64,000 nucleotides of DNA from Arcobacteraceae bacterium (lineage in GTDB: Bacteria > Campylobacterota > Campylobacteria > Campylobacterales > Arcobacteraceae). Of the stretch, positions 1 through 9,849 are shown one piece after another. Positions within the stretch are counted from its first letter, which is position 1; each line of letters opens with the position of its first letter. The notes under the pieces were generated by a model. It was not told the origin of the DNA. It did no database searches and saw only the letters and a list, made by a program, of their open reading frames with translations. The stretch is taken from positions 62,001 to 126,000 of the forward strand of contig JAGLOP010000002.1 in the NCBI GenBank assembly GCA_023138835.1, written 5' to 3'. Both the position numbers and the translations under genes were made by a program.

Positions 1-231
1 GTTGAAGAAGTGGAAGCAATTTCAACCAGCAGACCTGGGGTTATAAAAGCATATGCAATTAATGCGGGTAGAGAGATACGAGTAATTGTAAATGCAAATT
101 TAGTAAATGATGATGAATCAATTTTACTAGCAACTGAAATTGCCCAAGAGATTGAAGATAAAGTTCAATATCCCGGTGAGATAAAAGTAAATGTAATTAG
201 GGAAACTAGAGCTACAGGATATGCAAGATAA
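1..231 (+). CDS. rny: Ribonuclease Y, C-terminal end (partial)
   Basis: This is the last 76 codons of a gene that begins before the window. The residues match the end of the RNase Y family: a region following the HD domain with the conserved [19 protein letters not shown] stretch and a terminus built around [19 protein letters not shown]. RNase Y is a membrane-anchored endoribonuclease that starts mRNA decay. The HD catalytic residues and the N-terminal anchor lie outside the window. Its stop codon shares bases with the rsmD start (TAATG), so the two genes are translationally coupled. Identification rests on the tail only, but the tail is very characteristic. Confidence 0.88.
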   Translation, partial: VEEVEAISTSRPGVIKAYAINAGREIRVIVNANLVNDDESILLATEIAQEIEDKVQYPGEIKVNVIRETRATGYAR

Positions 232-827
232 TGGCTAAGGGCAATATTAATAAACCAACAACAAAAATAATAGGCGGTAAATATAAGGGTAAGATTTTAA
301 ATTTGCCTAGTTTGGATACTACAAGAAGTAGTAAATCTATTTTAAAAGAATCATTTTTCAATGTTTTACAGTTTGATATTATTGATACAATATTCGTAGA
401 AGCCTTTGGCGGCAGTGGAAGTATTGGACTTGAAGCTATTAGCAGGGGAGCTAAAGAGGCTTGTTTTTGTGAAATTGACAGGTCATCATATAAAACTCTA
501 CAACAAAACTGTAAAGAGGTTGAGGAAAAATCTTGTACTACGATTTTTGGTGACACATTTGAAAAATTTCCAACTTTACTACAATCTTTAAAAAATAAAA
601 AAGAGGAAATTATTATCTATATTGATCCTCCATTTGATTTTAGAGACGGTATGGAAGATATTTATGAAAAAACTTATGATTTAGTACGAAATATTGAAAA
701 TGATAATGTTATGCTGATTACTTTTGAACATATGACCGGTTTAGATTTACCGGATACTTTAGGTAAATTTACAAAATTTAAGACTAAAAAATTTGGGAAA
801 AGCTCGCTTACATACTATCGTATGTAA
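231..827 (+). CDS. rsmD: 16S rRNA (guanine966-N2)-methyltransferase RsmD
   Basis: A 198-residue Rossmann-fold methyltransferase predicted to make m2G966 in 16S rRNA during 30S assembly. The SAM-binding motif I is the glycine-rich EAFGGSGSIGLEA at about residues 57-69. The N6/N2-methyltransferase signature DPPF is at 132-135. The N-terminal IIGGKYKGKIL and the SRSSKSILKESFFN-like region (about 32-44) are typical of RsmD. Length fits the family (about 180-200). The ATG overlaps the rny stop, so coupled expression is likely. The only realistic alternative is another DPPF-type RNA methylase. Confidence 0.9.
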   Translation: MAKGNINKPTTKIIGGKYKGKILNLPSLDTTRSSKSILKESFFNVLQFDIIDTIFVEAFGGSGSIGLEAISRGAKEACFCEIDRSSYKTLQQNCKEVEEKSCTTIFGDTFEKFPTLLQSLKNKKEEIIIYIDPPFDFRDGMEDIYEKTYDLVRNIENDNVMLITFEHMTGLDLPDTLGKFTKFKTKKFGKSSLTYYRM

Positions 828-845
828 GATTGATGCACAAACAAA

Positions 846-1640
846 GTGTTTAGAATTTCTGTTTGGCTTTTGGCTTTAGTTGTTTTATCAAGTTTTTTCT
901 TACCATTTATTTATACTTTATCCGCCTACGAATTAAATCCTCAGGCTATTTTATTATCACCTTCATTTGAACATATTATGGGTACAGACAGGCTGGGACG
1001 AGATCTGTTTGCTCGTATTTTGGTTGGCGGTCAAACTTCAATTATTATTGGTTTTTTAAGTGCTATGATAGCTTCTTTGATAGGTTTAATAGTTGGGATT
1101 AGTGCAGGGTATTTTAAAGGGAATACGGATAAAGGTATAACAATTATTATTGATCTGTTTTTAACATTTCCAACTTTCTTTTTACTTCTGGCACTTGTAA
1201 GTTATATGGAAGCTTCAATTGGAATTTTAATTATAGTGTTGTTTATCACAGGTTGGATGGGGATGGCAAGGATGATTAGAAGTGAAAGCTTTGCCATATC
1301 TAATAAACCATTTATTAAAATATTAAATCTTGCTAATGTTAGTAAAACTAAAATTATATTAAAATATTTTGCACCGCTGTTAGCTCCAATCTTTCTGATT
1401 TCATTTACTTTTGGAGTAGGGGGTGCAATCTTAGCGGAATCTGGACTAAGTTTTTTAGGACTTGGGATCAATCCTCCTCAAATAAGCTGGGGAAGTTTAT
1501 TAAGCGGCGGAAAAGAAGTAATAGAAATAGCTTGGTGGGTTAGTTTCTTCCCTGGACTTTTTATATTTATAGTTACATTTTGTTTAATGCAAATTGCTGA
1601 CTTTTTACAACAAAAAGCAAATACAAAAGAATTAAATTAA
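846..1640 (+). CDS. Oligopeptide/dipeptide ABC transporter permease (OppC/DppC type)
   Basis: A 264-residue inner-membrane permease with about five to six hydrophobic helices. The family hallmark HIMGTDRLGRDLFARI lies near residues 44-59. The EAA coupling loop is in ILAESGLSFLGLGINPP near 197-213. Such permeases pair with an OppB-type permease, ATPases and a periplasmic binding protein to import peptides or, in some lineages, nickel. No partner gene lies in the window, so the substrate cannot be named. The start is GTG at 846; the only Shine-Dalgarno-like sequence before it is weak, and an in-frame stop at 831 excludes a much longer N-terminus. It lies 18 nt after rsmD and ends tail-to-tail with the SDR gene, overlapping it by 4 nt. 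Confidence 0.85.
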   Translation: MFRISVWLLALVVLSSFFLPFIYTLSAYELNPQAILLSPSFEHIMGTDRLGRDLFARILVGGQTSIIIGFLSAMIASLIGLIVGISAGYFKGNTDKGITIIIDLFLTFPTFFLLLALVSYMEASIGILIIVLFITGWMGMARMIRSESFAISNKPFIKILNLANVSKTKIILKYFAPLLAPIFLISFTFGVGGAILAESGLSFLGLGINPPQISWGSLLSGGKEVIEIAWWVSFFPGLFIFIVTFCLMQIADFLQQKANTKELN

Positions 1641-2452
1641 ATTTTTTCTAATATCTTATCAAGTTTGGCAGTTGACAAAATTCGTTTTAGATATCCTAAA
1701 ATATAAGTAGCTTTTGTTATATAATATCTAGGCTTTACTTTTTTTGCAGTTATTATCTTTTCAACAATTTTAGCTACGGCAAGAGAGGATAAAGTAAATG
1801 GTACATCACTTTTATTCGAACTTAAACTTTTTTCATAATTATCTTTAAATCTTGAATTTTTCATATCTATATTTTGTATGATTTTTTCTTTTGCATTATC
1901 TCTAAATTTACTTTCCACGGGACCTGTATTTAACAAAGTTACATCTATGTTAGTGTCATACAGTTCCAATCTCAAAGTGTCCGTAAGCCCCTCAACAGCA
2001 TATTTACTGGCATTGTAAGCGCCTCTTAGTTTAAGTGAAACAAGTCCTAATACTGAACTGTGTTGTATAATTTTTCCATAACCTTGTCTTTTCATAATTT
2101 CTAAAACTTGAAATGTCACTTCGTGTAATCCAAATACATTAGTTTCAAACTGTTCTTTGAGCACATCAGTTGTTAAATCTTCTAAGGCTCCGGGTTGTCC
2201 ATAACCCGCGTTGTTAAATACAATATCCAAAGTTCCACCAGTTTGCTTAAGAACTTTGTCTAAAGTAAATTTAATTGTTTGGGGCTTTGTAACATCAAGT
2301 ACAAATGAAGTTAAACCCAACTCCTGTAAATTTGTTACATCTTCTTCACATCTTGCAGTTGCAAATACTTTATAGCCTTTATCTTTCAAATAAAGAGCAG
2401 TTTCTTTCCCTATACCAGTAGAGCAGCCTGTGATTAAAACACTACTGCTCAT
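1637..2452 (-). CDS. Short-chain dehydrogenase/reductase (SDR, classical type)
   Basis: A 271-residue NAD(P)-dependent oxidoreductase. The nucleotide-binding TGxxxGIG motif is at 8-15, NNAG at 80-83, and the catalytic Ser/Tyr/Lys are S133 (or S132), Y146 and K150 in the YNASK motif. The sequence after the Rossmann core (LRLELYDTNIDVTLLNTGPVESKF and a C-terminal helical tail) resembles the retinol-dehydrogenase-like bacterial SDRs of unknown substrate. The start overlaps the end of the upstream nitroreductase gene by 11 nt, so both are read from one transcript. The substrate is unknown. Confidence 0.85.
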   Translation of the reverse strand: MSSSVLITGCSTGIGKETALYLKDKGYKVFATARCEEDVTNLQELGLTSFVLDVTKPQTIKFTLDKVLKQTGGTLDIVFNNAGYGQPGALEDLTTDVLKEQFETNVFGLHEVTFQVLEIMKRQGYGKIIQHSSVLGLVSLKLRGAYNASKYAVEGLTDTLRLELYDTNIDVTLLNTGPVESKFRDNAKEKIIQNIDMKNSRFKDNYEKSLSSNKSDVPFTLSSLAVAKIVEKIITAKKVKPRYYITKATYILGYLKRILSTAKLDKILEKI

Positions 2453-3023
2453 CTATTAATACTTCTGATAACCTTCTTTTAGGTACAAAATGAGTTCCAT
2501 TTTTACCTCTATAGTAGTTTGTATCATCTTTGACATCAACAACTTTTATCTCTTCATTGCAAATACCAAGTGCTATTATAAACATAGGTTCAAGATGATC
2601 TTCAAGTTTAAACAATTGCTTATATGCAATCTTATCAATAGAAGCCAATATACATCCGGCATAACCTTTAGCAGTTGCACCTAACATAATAGTCTGCATA
2701 GCTATACCACTGTCAATAGCGCTAAATCCTTCAATACTTGTATTATTTATTACTAAAATATAAGCAGACGGTTTTTCATTTTCTTTTTGATCCCAATTGC
2801 TTAGATGTGCGGCCCAAACCAATGGTTTATAAACTTCATCTTTAATTTTGTCATCTGTAATGGCGATATATTTTAACGGCTGCATATTTTTTCCGCTGCT
2901 GACAGTTCTAGCTATATCAATTAATTCAACCAATTCATCTTTTTTGATAATAGTATTTGGTTTAAATCGTCTGACACATCTTGTATTATTTACTATATTT
3001 TTAAAATCATTAAATTTAGACAT
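2442..3023 (-). CDS. Nitroreductase family protein (FMN-dependent)
   Basis: A 193-residue protein of the nitroreductase fold. The N-terminal NNTRCVRRFKPNTIIKKDELVELI is the classic R-x-F FMN-binding start. The central GIAMQTIMLGATAKGYAGCI segment and the PMFIIALG strand near 149-156 are also family features. Such enzymes are cytosolic FMN dimers that reduce nitro compounds, quinones or related oxidants with NAD(P)H; the natural substrate is not predictable. A good ribosome site (AAAGGAAATTACC before ATG) supports the start. It is the first gene of a pair with the downstream SDR. Confidence 0.85.
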   Translation of the reverse strand: MSKFNDFKNIVNNTRCVRRFKPNTIIKKDELVELIDIARTVSSGKNMQPLKYIAITDDKIKDEVYKPLVWAAHLSNWDQKENEKPSAYILVINNTSIEGFSAIDSGIAMQTIMLGATAKGYAGCILASIDKIAYKQLFKLEDHLEPMFIIALGICNEEIKVVDVKDDTNYYRGKNGTHFVPKRRLSEVLIDEQ

Positions 3024-3041
3024 GGTAATTTCCTTTGAATA

Positions 3042-6000
3042 TTACGATATTATATCGTATATTTCCATAGCCTCTTTAAATTTATATTTCTTAATCAAAC
3101 TTTTTAATTGATTAAAAAGTTCTTTATCTTTAGTATCTAGCTGATATTTTTCTATCTTGGATATACTGGACTTACATTCTTTAGGTCGTTTCGTTGAAAT
3201 TGCCTCTTTTAATTGATTAAAAATTTCATCTCTTTTTTCAGGACAAAGTTCTAAGAGGGTAGTGTTAAGTTCTTCATCATAAGGGAGTAAATCTTTTAAC
3301 TCATCTAATACTTTACTTAACTCTTCATAGAATTTAGACAATAAATTATTATCTTGTGTTTCATCTAACTCTTCTAATATTATATTAAGCTTGCTAGCTC
3401 CAATATGTGCCGATAAACCTTTAATAGTATGTATTTCTCTTATAAATTCTTCATTATTTAACTCTTCTAATTGTAAAGATGAATATTCATTATAAAAATC
3501 ATTTAATATTTTTAAATATAGTTTTTTATTTCCAACCATATGTGACAGTCCATTTTCTACATCAATATTTTTAAATTCCGGGATATTTATCTCTTCATCT
3601 TTTTGGCTTGATATTTGAGATTTATCATCTTTCTTTGATATATATTTTAGTAAAGCAGCATAAAAAATTTCTACATCAATTGGTTTATTCAAGTGTTCAT
3701 TCATACCAATTGCCTGCGTTCTTTCCACATCCTCTTTCATTGCATTTGCAGTCAGGGCAATGATTGGTATATCTTTATCCATCTCTCTTATGATTTTAGT
3801 GGCTTCATATCCATCCATAATCGGCATTTGTAAATCCATTAAAATTAGTTCATAAGTGTATCTTTTAAACTTATCAATTGCTTCTTGTCCATTATTGGCT
3901 ATATCTATATTTATACCACTACTTTCTAGCAGTCCTAATATTATCTCTTGATTTATAGTATTATCTTCAACTAATAATATATTACTGTCCTCTAAAGAGG
4001 GTATATCGTTTTTTAAAGAATATTCTTGATTAATATTAGAATATGTTGATCTTGCATCATCCAAAAATATACCGCTTAATATATCATTTAAAACAGATGG
4101 GTTTATTGGTTTTTGTAAAAATATATCTATTCCTACATCTGAAGCTAGTTTAACAATACTGTCTTGTCTAAAACTGCTCACCATTACAATTGTAGGAGGC
4201 AGTTGACCTTGACACAAATATTTAGTACGACAATCTACGCATTCATTATTTATTTTCTTTGCAGTAGCAATACCGTCAAGATCAGGCATATTCCAATCCA
4301 TCAAAATGAGATCATATTTATTTTTACATTCAATGGTCATCTCAATAGCTTCTTTACCGCTATATGCTGAATAAGTCTGGATACCAAAGAGATTTAAAGT
4401 GTTCTCAAGTATCTCATGCCAAGTTTTATTATCATCTACTATTAAAACTTTTTTATCATTAAACTGATTATATATTTTAGTTTTAGTTTCACACTCTTGA
4501 AGTTCAAGTTCAAATATAAAATTACTTCCTGTATCTTTTTGACTTTCAACCCATATCTTACCACCCATAAGTTCAACAAGTTGTTTAGATATAGTCAGAC
4601 CCAAGCCTGTACCGCCATATTTTCTGGTTGTACTTCCATCTGCTTGTGAAAATGACTGAAATAGTTTTTGCTGCTCCTCTTGTGTTAATCCAATACCGGT
4701 ATCTTTTACCTCAAATCTAAATTTATTTTCATCTGTTTTATAAACATATATACCAATCTCACCTTTTATTGTAAATTTAACAGCATTGCTCATTAAATTT
4801 GTAAGTATTTGTGCGATTCGTAAGTTATCTCCATAGAAGTTTTTAACTACATTTGGATCATAACTAACTATAATATCTAGATTTTTTTCGTGTGCTTTAA
4901 ATTCTATTAGATTTATCACTGAGTCTATAACTTTAAATAGATCAAATTCAACTTTTTCTATAGTTAATTTTCCCGCTTCTATTTTTGAAAAGTCTAAAAT
5001 ATCATTAATAACCCCTAAAAGTGATTTTGCACTATTATCAATTTTTTGTATATAGTTTCTTTGCTTATTATTAAGTTGTGTTGATAAAGCTAAGTGAGAC
5101 ATACCAATTATACCATTCATAGGTGTTCTTATCTCATGAGACATATTTGCTAAGAATTCTGACTTTGCTTTTGTTGCAGATTCTGCTCTTATTTTTGATT
5201 CTAAGATACTAGTTTCCAATTCTTTTTGTATTGTAATATCTTTTGCGCTTATAAGCATCCGTTTTTTATCTTTCATCAATACTATGGACATATTGATGAT
5301 AATTGTTTTTTCATCTTTGGTTAAACATCGCTTTTCAAAATCTTTTATATAACCTTTTTCAAAAACTTCATCAATTGCTTTTATACTTCTGGCTTTATCT
5401 TCATCGGCACTCAGTTTTATACAACTTGTTCGTAAAAGCTCATCTCTTGTAAATCCGGTCATTTCAGTATAGGCATAATTTACTTCTAAAAATGCCGTAG
5501 TTTCGGAATCTATAATTGATATACCATCTTTTGATGTTTTAAAAATAGCTTCAAAAGTCTCTTTTTGTGAATTAATCTCTTTTGTTCTTATTAAAATATT
5601 CTGTTCTAAATCTTTTTTTTCATCACTCCAAGCGTTATAAAATATAATATTGTTTAGAGTATTGGAAATTTGAACTGTTAAATTTTCCAGCCCCAACATT
5701 ACAATAGGATCAATTTTGATTCGAGAATGACTTTTTAATGCTTTTGCACTATTTCCCACAATAATAAGTCCAAATGGTATATCCACCGTACCTCCGATAA
5801 GCTCAAAATAACATTCATCCAAAAAAAGTGATTTAGCAAGTTTTTCAACTTTTTTATCAGGACACTCTGCAGTGTGAATTATTGGATTACGGCTCACTCG
5901 TAAATAGTCTATAACTTCACCGGATAAAAGTAGATTGATTATATTTAATATCTTTTTTTCCGTTGGATTATCATATCCTATGGACTTTATAACTTTAAAC

Positions 6001-7379
6001 CATCCATTTTTATCATCATGTTGGAATATTAAACATTTTTCAAAATTTAACTTATATTTTGTAAAATCCATAACCATATCATAGACCTCTTCAATTTTTA
6101 AAGTTTCATTTAAATTTCTGCCGATATCACGAAGATTATGATATATATTTGCCTGTTTTATATTTAAACTTTTCAACTCTAATGAAGTAGTATTGACAAG
6201 GTGAGATAATGCTTTTAATGTATCGCTGCCATTACCTTTAGATTGAAAACTATTTTTGTTTATATCTTTATCTATATTATTAGACTCACTCAGTGCCAAA
6301 ATAGTCATAGTTTGATTTAGTAATGCTTTTTTTACACCACTGTAAAACTCACCATAAGTAAAAAATCCGCTAGTGGGTGCTATTTGATTAAATGGTTTGA
6401 TTTCTGTCTCAATATCATTTGGCATAAATCTTCTTCTTGCCATACAAGAATATATAAAAATAGATTCTACGGGAACATCTATAATTTTATCTATATTTTG
6501 GTTTTGAGAGTACAATATTGATTCACTGTTACCATAACCAAAGCGTACTATATCACCATCGTTTATATTTCCGGCAAATATCAAAGAACCGTCATCTTCA
6601 CGGCTTAAAACTGCTCGAGCAATTGTCATATCATCTCTTTGAATAATCAAGGGAAACTCTATCCCCACTGCCGGTAATTTGCTAGCTATATTTTCTCCTA
6701 AATAATGCAAATAGGTTTCATAAGCTGTTCTGTTATCAATAGTATAAACACGATTTTTTATAGATTTTGTTACTTTTAATTCTTTTCCTATTGGCAACCA
6801 ATTAAAACTATACTGAGTATGTACATTTAATGATGATGAATTTAATGCGACTGCTGCAATACCATTTTTGGCAATAGTATCTTTTGTAAAAATATAAGTT
6901 TTAGTAAAAGTTCCATTATCACCCGCTAATCCACCCGCAACTTTTATATCTTGATTAATTGAGCTAATCCCATTTAAAAACTCTTCCCCATTTCCACCAA
7001 GACCATCTATAAAAGATATTATAACTTTAGTATCGTTACAAATCAAACTTGATGCTATTTCAACACCGCCTTTGAAAAAATCATCAACGTTAGAGATAAT
7101 ATATGTTTTTAGAGTTGTATTTGTAAAAGCAGTAAAACTTATAACAGTCTGCCTTGTTGAGACGATACCGTCTTTTATTTCGCCATCAGTTGTACTCCCT
7201 ATAATTACAGCTAGTGGCAAAATATCATTTATCTCTTTATTTAAATTTGAGATAAACTCTTTATCATTAACAGATGTAAAAATCTGAATCAATAAAGACT
7301 TAGAATCTTCTATATTATTATGTTTAATAAACTCTTTTAAATCTTCTTGTGATAAATAATAGGTATTTAGCGTTTTCAT
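3042..7379 (-). CDS. FIST-GAF-PAS hybrid histidine kinase with two receivers, Hpt and helical tail
   Basis: A 1445-residue soluble sensor kinase without membrane segments. Order of domains: FIST_N about 25-220, FIST_C about 220-365 (with GFFTYGEF at 339-346), a GAF-like region about 415-585, PAS about 605-720, HisKA with phospho-acceptor H748, HATPase with N-, G1- and G2-box motifs ([23 protein letters not shown]) ending near 960, REC1 with D1028, REC2 with D1182, Hpt with H1317, and a helical tail from about 1385. This is a full phosphorelay in one chain. FIST is a ligand-sensing domain; some FIST proteins (NosP) bind heme and sense nitric oxide, which is possible here but not shown. REC1 has an unusual insertion with C1047, C1050 and C1056. 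Its start is 7 nt after the V4R-like gene, so the two are one operon. Confidence 0.9.
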   Translation of the reverse strand: MKTLNTYYLSQEDLKEFIKHNNIEDSKSLLIQIFTSVNDKEFISNLNKEINDILPLAVIIGSTTDGEIKDGIVSTRQTVISFTAFTNTTLKTYIISNVDDFFKGGVEIASSLICNDTKVIISFIDGLGGNGEEFLNGISSINQDIKVAGGLAGDNGTFTKTYIFTKDTIAKNGIAAVALNSSSLNVHTQYSFNWLPIGKELKVTKSIKNRVYTIDNRTAYETYLHYLGENIASKLPAVGIEFPLIIQRDDMTIARAVLSREDDGSLIFAGNINDGDIVRFGYGNSESILYSQNQNIDKIIDVPVESIFIYSCMARRRFMPNDIETEIKPFNQIAPTSGFFTYGEFYSGVKKALLNQTMTILALSESNNIDKDINKNSFQSKGNGSDTLKALSHLVNTTSLELKSLNIKQANIYHNLRDIGRNLNETLKIEEVYDMVMDFTKYKLNFEKCLIFQHDDKNGWFKVIKSIGYDNPTEKKILNIINLLLSGEVIDYLRVSRNPIIHTAECPDKKVEKLAKSLFLDECYFELIGGTVDIPFGLIIVGNSAKALKSHSRIKIDPIVMLGLENLTVQISNTLNNIIFYNAWSDEKKDLEQNILIRTKEINSQKETFEAIFKTSKDGISIIDSETTAFLEVNYAYTEMTGFTRDELLRTSCIKLSADEDKARSIKAIDEVFEKGYIKDFEKRCLTKDEKTIIINMSIVLMKDKKRMLISAKDITIQKELETSILESKIRAESATKAKSEFLANMSHEIRTPMNGIIGMSHLALSTQLNNKQRNYIQKIDNSAKSLLGVINDILDFSKIEAGKLTIEKVEFDLFKVIDSVINLIEFKAHEKNLDIIVSYDPNVVKNFYGDNLRIAQILTNLMSNAVKFTIKGEIGIYVYKTDENKFRFEVKDTGIGLTQEEQQKLFQSFSQADGSTTRKYGGTGLGLTISKQLVELMGGKIWVESQKDTGSNFIFELELQECETKTKIYNQFNDKKVLIVDDNKTWHEILENTLNLFGIQTYSAYSGKEAIEMTIECKNKYDLILMDWNMPDLDGIATAKKINNECVDCRTKYLCQGQLPPTIVMVSSFRQDSIVKLASDVGIDIFLQKPINPSVLNDILSGIFLDDARSTYSNINQEYSLKNDIPSLEDSNILLVEDNTINQEIILGLLESSGINIDIANNGQEAIDKFKRYTYELILMDLQMPIMDGYEATKIIREMDKDIPIIALTANAMKEDVERTQAIGMNEHLNKPIDVEIFYAALLKYISKKDDKSQISSQKDEEINIPEFKNIDVENGLSHMVGNKKLYLKILNDFYNEYSSLQLEELNNEEFIREIHTIKGLSAHIGASKLNIILEELDETQDNNLLSKFYEELSKVLDELKDLLPYDEELNTTLLELCPEKRDEIFNQLKEAISTKRPKECKSSISKIEKYQLDTKDKELFNQLKSLIKKYKFKEAMEIYDIIS

Positions 7380-7386
7380 TTTTATT

Positions 7387-8616
7387 TTATAGCCAAATCT
7401 CTACTTCTAAAAAATCATCTCCGCAAGAGATACCTTTGGTCATCTTTGTTTTATATTTAACTTTAGACCTTCTCATGTTTCTAAAGCCTTCTTCAGTTTC
7501 AATTCTTTCACCATTAACTAAATCAGTACCGTATACAAGCTGCATCAATCCTGTAAATCCGCCACTATTTGCCCAATGTATTGGATAGTCAGATTTTCCA
7601 TACATTCTCATATAACTTAAATCTTCAAAGTCATTATAGTTTCTAAATACTGCTTTTTGTTCTGATAGTTCAATAGCAGTGTGGTATCCCCACCCCATAG
7701 TGTTAACTAAAGCGGCAAGACCTTTTATCCAATCCTCTTTTGTTTTAAGATATGGTTTAACAGCACCTTCCCACTCAGGAGAGGTCATGATTCCACCATA
7801 AGTAAAGAATCCACAAGCATGACCGGCTTCCATTAGAAGTTCACCTGCAATTGTAACTCCATATTCCCCGGCAACTTCTGTCATAGCTCTTACAAATTCA
7901 AATTGAAGTCTATTTACATAATCACTTTGATTTCGCACCAAATACACTCCAAATGCAGGAATATATCCCTCTTCATTTCCAATCATAGTAGCATGTGCTC
8001 CTAAAAAAGCATTTGTTACTGTTTCTTCATGTTCCCAATTTAAAGATACTTTTGGTACATCTTTAAATTGTACCGGAGCTTTTTTTGGATAAAGAGAAAA
8101 GTTACACTCACCTAATTTTATCAGATGAGTATTTATATCATCACCACAAGCCATACATGTAGTTTGCTGTACATTTATATCTTTTAAATTTTTATTATAT
8201 ATCACTGCATATGCTGCTGCTAAAAATCCGGAAGTATAATAATCAACAGGGCTAGAAGCTTCATCAAATTTCATTTTCCAAGTTTTAGAAAAAAATGATT
8301 TTGTAGATTTTAGCTCACACCCATTTTCATCCATATTGCTTAAATCAATAAGTCCATATCCGAAGACTTTATATATATCTTGAGCCATATGTTTAGATTC
8401 TTCTATATTCAATCCTTCACAAAGATTGGCAAGTTGATTATAAACAGCATCAGCGGCTGAACCTATTAAAAATAGTTTACTATCTATATAATCTGCATCC
8501 AAAATAGTTCTTTGTAAATTTGTAATATAGTGATGACAATGAAAAATCATAGCTTCTCCACCAATTTCCAAATAGTTATGCTCTAAGTCAAATTTATAAT
8601 TGTTAATATCAAACAT
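7387..8616 (-). CDS. Protein with two V4R-like modules, putative ligand-binding partner of the FIST kinase
   Basis: I do not recognise a named family for the full 409 residues. Two halves look like diverged copies of one V4R-type module. Half 1 (about 20-168) ends [18 protein letters not shown] then TTCMACGDD; half 2 (about 200-408) ends [19 protein letters not shown] then [13 protein letters not shown]4R domains bind small molecules and often end in a Cys-x-x-GD-type motif, which both halves show (C154/C157 and C398). An HCHH cluster sits at 26-29. These residues could bind a metal, but that is inference. No membrane segment or signal peptide is seen. It is the first gene of the operon with the FIST kinase and is expressed from a promoter facing the REC-kinase gene, so a sensory role is likely. 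Confidence 0.6.
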   Translation of the reverse strand: MFDINNYKFDLEHNYLEIGGEAMIFHCHHYITNLQRTILDADYIDSKLFLIGSAADAVYNQLANLCEGLNIEESKHMAQDIYKVFGYGLIDLSNMDENGCELKSTKSFFSKTWKMKFDEASSPVDYYTSGFLAAAYAVIYNKNLKDINVQQTTCMACGDDINTHLIKLGECNFSLYPKKAPVQFKDVPKVSLNWEHEETVTNAFLGAHATMIGNEEGYIPAFGVYLVRNQSDYVNRLQFEFVRAMTEVAGEYGVTIAGELLMEAGHACGFFTYGGIMTSPEWEGAVKPYLKTKEDWIKGLAALVNTMGWGYHTAIELSEQKAVFRNYNDFEDLSYMRMYGKSDYPIHWANSGGFTGLMQLVYGTDLVNGERIETEEGFRNMRRSKVKYKTKMTKGISCGDDFLEVEIWL

Positions 8617-8638
8617 TATGTTTCCCTTTATTAACTAT

Positions 8639-8654
8639 TCCAAATATTATAACA
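8639..8654 (-). promoter_or_regulatory. Predicted extended -10 promoter for the V4R-like/FIST kinase operon
   Basis: Read on the minus strand, TGTTATAAT is an extended -10 element with the TATAAT hexamer at 8651-8646. It predicts transcription from about 8639, giving a leader of about 23 nt with a GGGAAA-type ribosome site before the ATG at 8616. No clear -35 is visible; the expected -35 position falls inside the adjacent inverted repeat. Confidence 0.6.
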
Positions 8655-8657
8655 AAC

Positions 8658-8707
8658 TAAAGTCCCAAAGTAGTCTTATACAGTTTTAAGACTACTTTGG
8701 GACTTTA
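8658..8707. repeat. Perfect 21-bp-arm inverted repeat between divergent promoters (putative operator)
   Basis: The arms are 8658-8678 and 8687-8707, exact reverse complements, separated by the 8-nt spacer TACAGTTT. The core of the left arm is AGTCCCAAAGTAGTC. It is far richer in G+C than its surroundings. It lies upstream of both flanking genes and has no T-run on either side, so a terminator role is unlikely. The -35 regions of both promoters fall in its arms. The centre (8682.5) coincides exactly with the midpoint of the two -10 hexamers. A binding site for a dimeric regulator is the simplest reading; the OmpR-type regulator at 15194 is one candidate. Confidence 0.75.
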
Positions 8708-8713
8708 TAATTG

Positions 8714-8726
8714 TATAATTATATAA
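8714..8726 (+). promoter_or_regulatory. Predicted promoter for the REC-kinase/SBP-kinase operon
   Basis: A TATAAT hexamer lies at 8714-8719, predicting a start near 8726 and a 20-nt leader. A GGGG ribosome site (8736-8739) lies 6 nt before the ATG at 8746. The -35 position overlaps the right arm of the inverted repeat. Confidence 0.6.
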
Positions 8727-8745
8727 ATTTATTTCGGGGTTTATT

Positions 8746-9849
8746 ATGAATAAAAAAGATACTATTTTAATAGTAGATGATACTCAAACAAATATTGATA
8801 TATTAATAGAATTACTTGATGATTATGATATTGTTGTAGCAACTGACGGGTATAGCGCAATTGATATTTTAAATACTGATTCTAATATAGATTTAATTTT
8901 ATTAGATATTATGATGCCTGATATGGATGGATTCGAAGTTTGTGAAAAGTTAAAATCAAATAATCAAACTAAAAATATTCCTATTATATTTATAACTGCA
9001 AAAACGGATGATAACAGCATTCAAAAAGGATTTGAATTAGGTGGTGTTGATTATATAACAAAACCTTTTAGACCTATTGAATTATTAGCTAGAATAAATA
9101 CACATTTAAATCTGGTTAAACATGAAAAAAAAGCAATTGATGATAATAAGTTTGATGCTTTAGCAGAACTTATTAATAATATTTCACATCAATGGAGACA
9201 ACCTTTATCTGTAATTTCAACGGCTGCCAGCGGAATGTCGATGCAAAAAGAGATGGAGATGTTAAAAGATGACACATTTTATGAATATTGTGAAAGTATT
9301 AATAACAATGCACAATACCTATCTTCAATAATTGATAATTTTAATGATTTAATTAAAAACAAATCTGCAAAATCTGTATTTAATTTAAAAGATTTAATTG
9401 AACAAAATCAAGCATTGCTTTTTGAAAATTTTTTAAATAAAGAGATCACGATAACTATAAATATTGAAAAAGATATTGAAATATATGGTTTAGAAAATGA
9501 ATTTATACAAGCTTTATTACATATAATAAATAATGCAAAAGATATCTTAAAAAACTCAGAATGTGACAATAAAACAATCTTTCTAAATATAAAAAAAGAT
9601 GATTTTAAAGCTTATATAGAGATAACAGACAATGGAGGCGGTATATCCAAAGATATAATTGATAAAATATTTGAGCCGTATTTTACAACACATCATCAAT
9701 CACAAGGAAAAGGTTTGGGACTTTATTTGGTACGCAATATCATAATTAATTCTTTTAGTGGTACAATTGATGTATCAAATACAGAATTTGGATATGAAAA
9801 CATGCAACAAAAAGGGGTAAAATTTGAAATACAAATTCCTGTTAATTAG
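8746..9849 (+). CDS. Soluble REC-histidine kinase
   Basis: A 367-residue protein that starts with a receiver domain (about 1-125, phospho-acceptor D54, [15 protein letters not shown], conserved K107) followed by a kinase core. The H-box is [10 protein letters not shown] with H148. The ATPase has INNAKD, DNGGG and GKGLGLYL motifs. There is no membrane segment, so the receiver itself is the input: it is probably phosphorylated by, or competes with, another kinase. The 3' end overlaps the next gene by 26 nt. Its receiver is closely related to that of the gene at 14055, pointing to duplication. It is the first gene of the plus-strand arm of the divergent island. Confidence 0.87.
   Translation: MNKKDTILIVDDTQTNIDILIELLDDYDIVVATDGYSAIDILNTDSNIDLILLDIMMPDMDGFEVCEKLKSNNQTKNIPIIFITAKTDDNSIQKGFELGGVDYITKPFRPIELLARINTHLNLVKHEKKAIDDNKFDALAELINNISHQWRQPLSVISTAASGMSMQKEMEMLKDDTFYEYCESINNNAQYLSSIIDNFNDLIKNKSAKSVFNLKDLIEQNQALLFENFLNKEITITINIEKDIEIYGLENEFIQALLHIINNAKDILKNSECDNKTIFLNIKKDDFKAYIEITDNGGGISKDIIDKIFEPYFTTHHQSQGKGLGLYLVRNIIINSFSGTIDVSNTEFGYENMQQKGVKFEIQIPVN

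Noticed and set aside
833-853. Six-codon ORF (ATGCACAAACAAAGTGTTTAG) overlapping the permease start
   Set aside because: Too short to judge as a leader peptide; no ribosome site and no evidence of regulation.
4160-4372. Plus-strand frame with His/Cys-rich start inside the FIST kinase
   Set aside because: Antisense shadow of the REC1 domain; the Cys and His codons are complementary to the receiver sequence.
8658-8707. Inverted repeat as a bidirectional terminator
   Set aside because: It lies 5' of both flanking genes, lacks T-runs on either side and overlaps promoter positions symmetrically.
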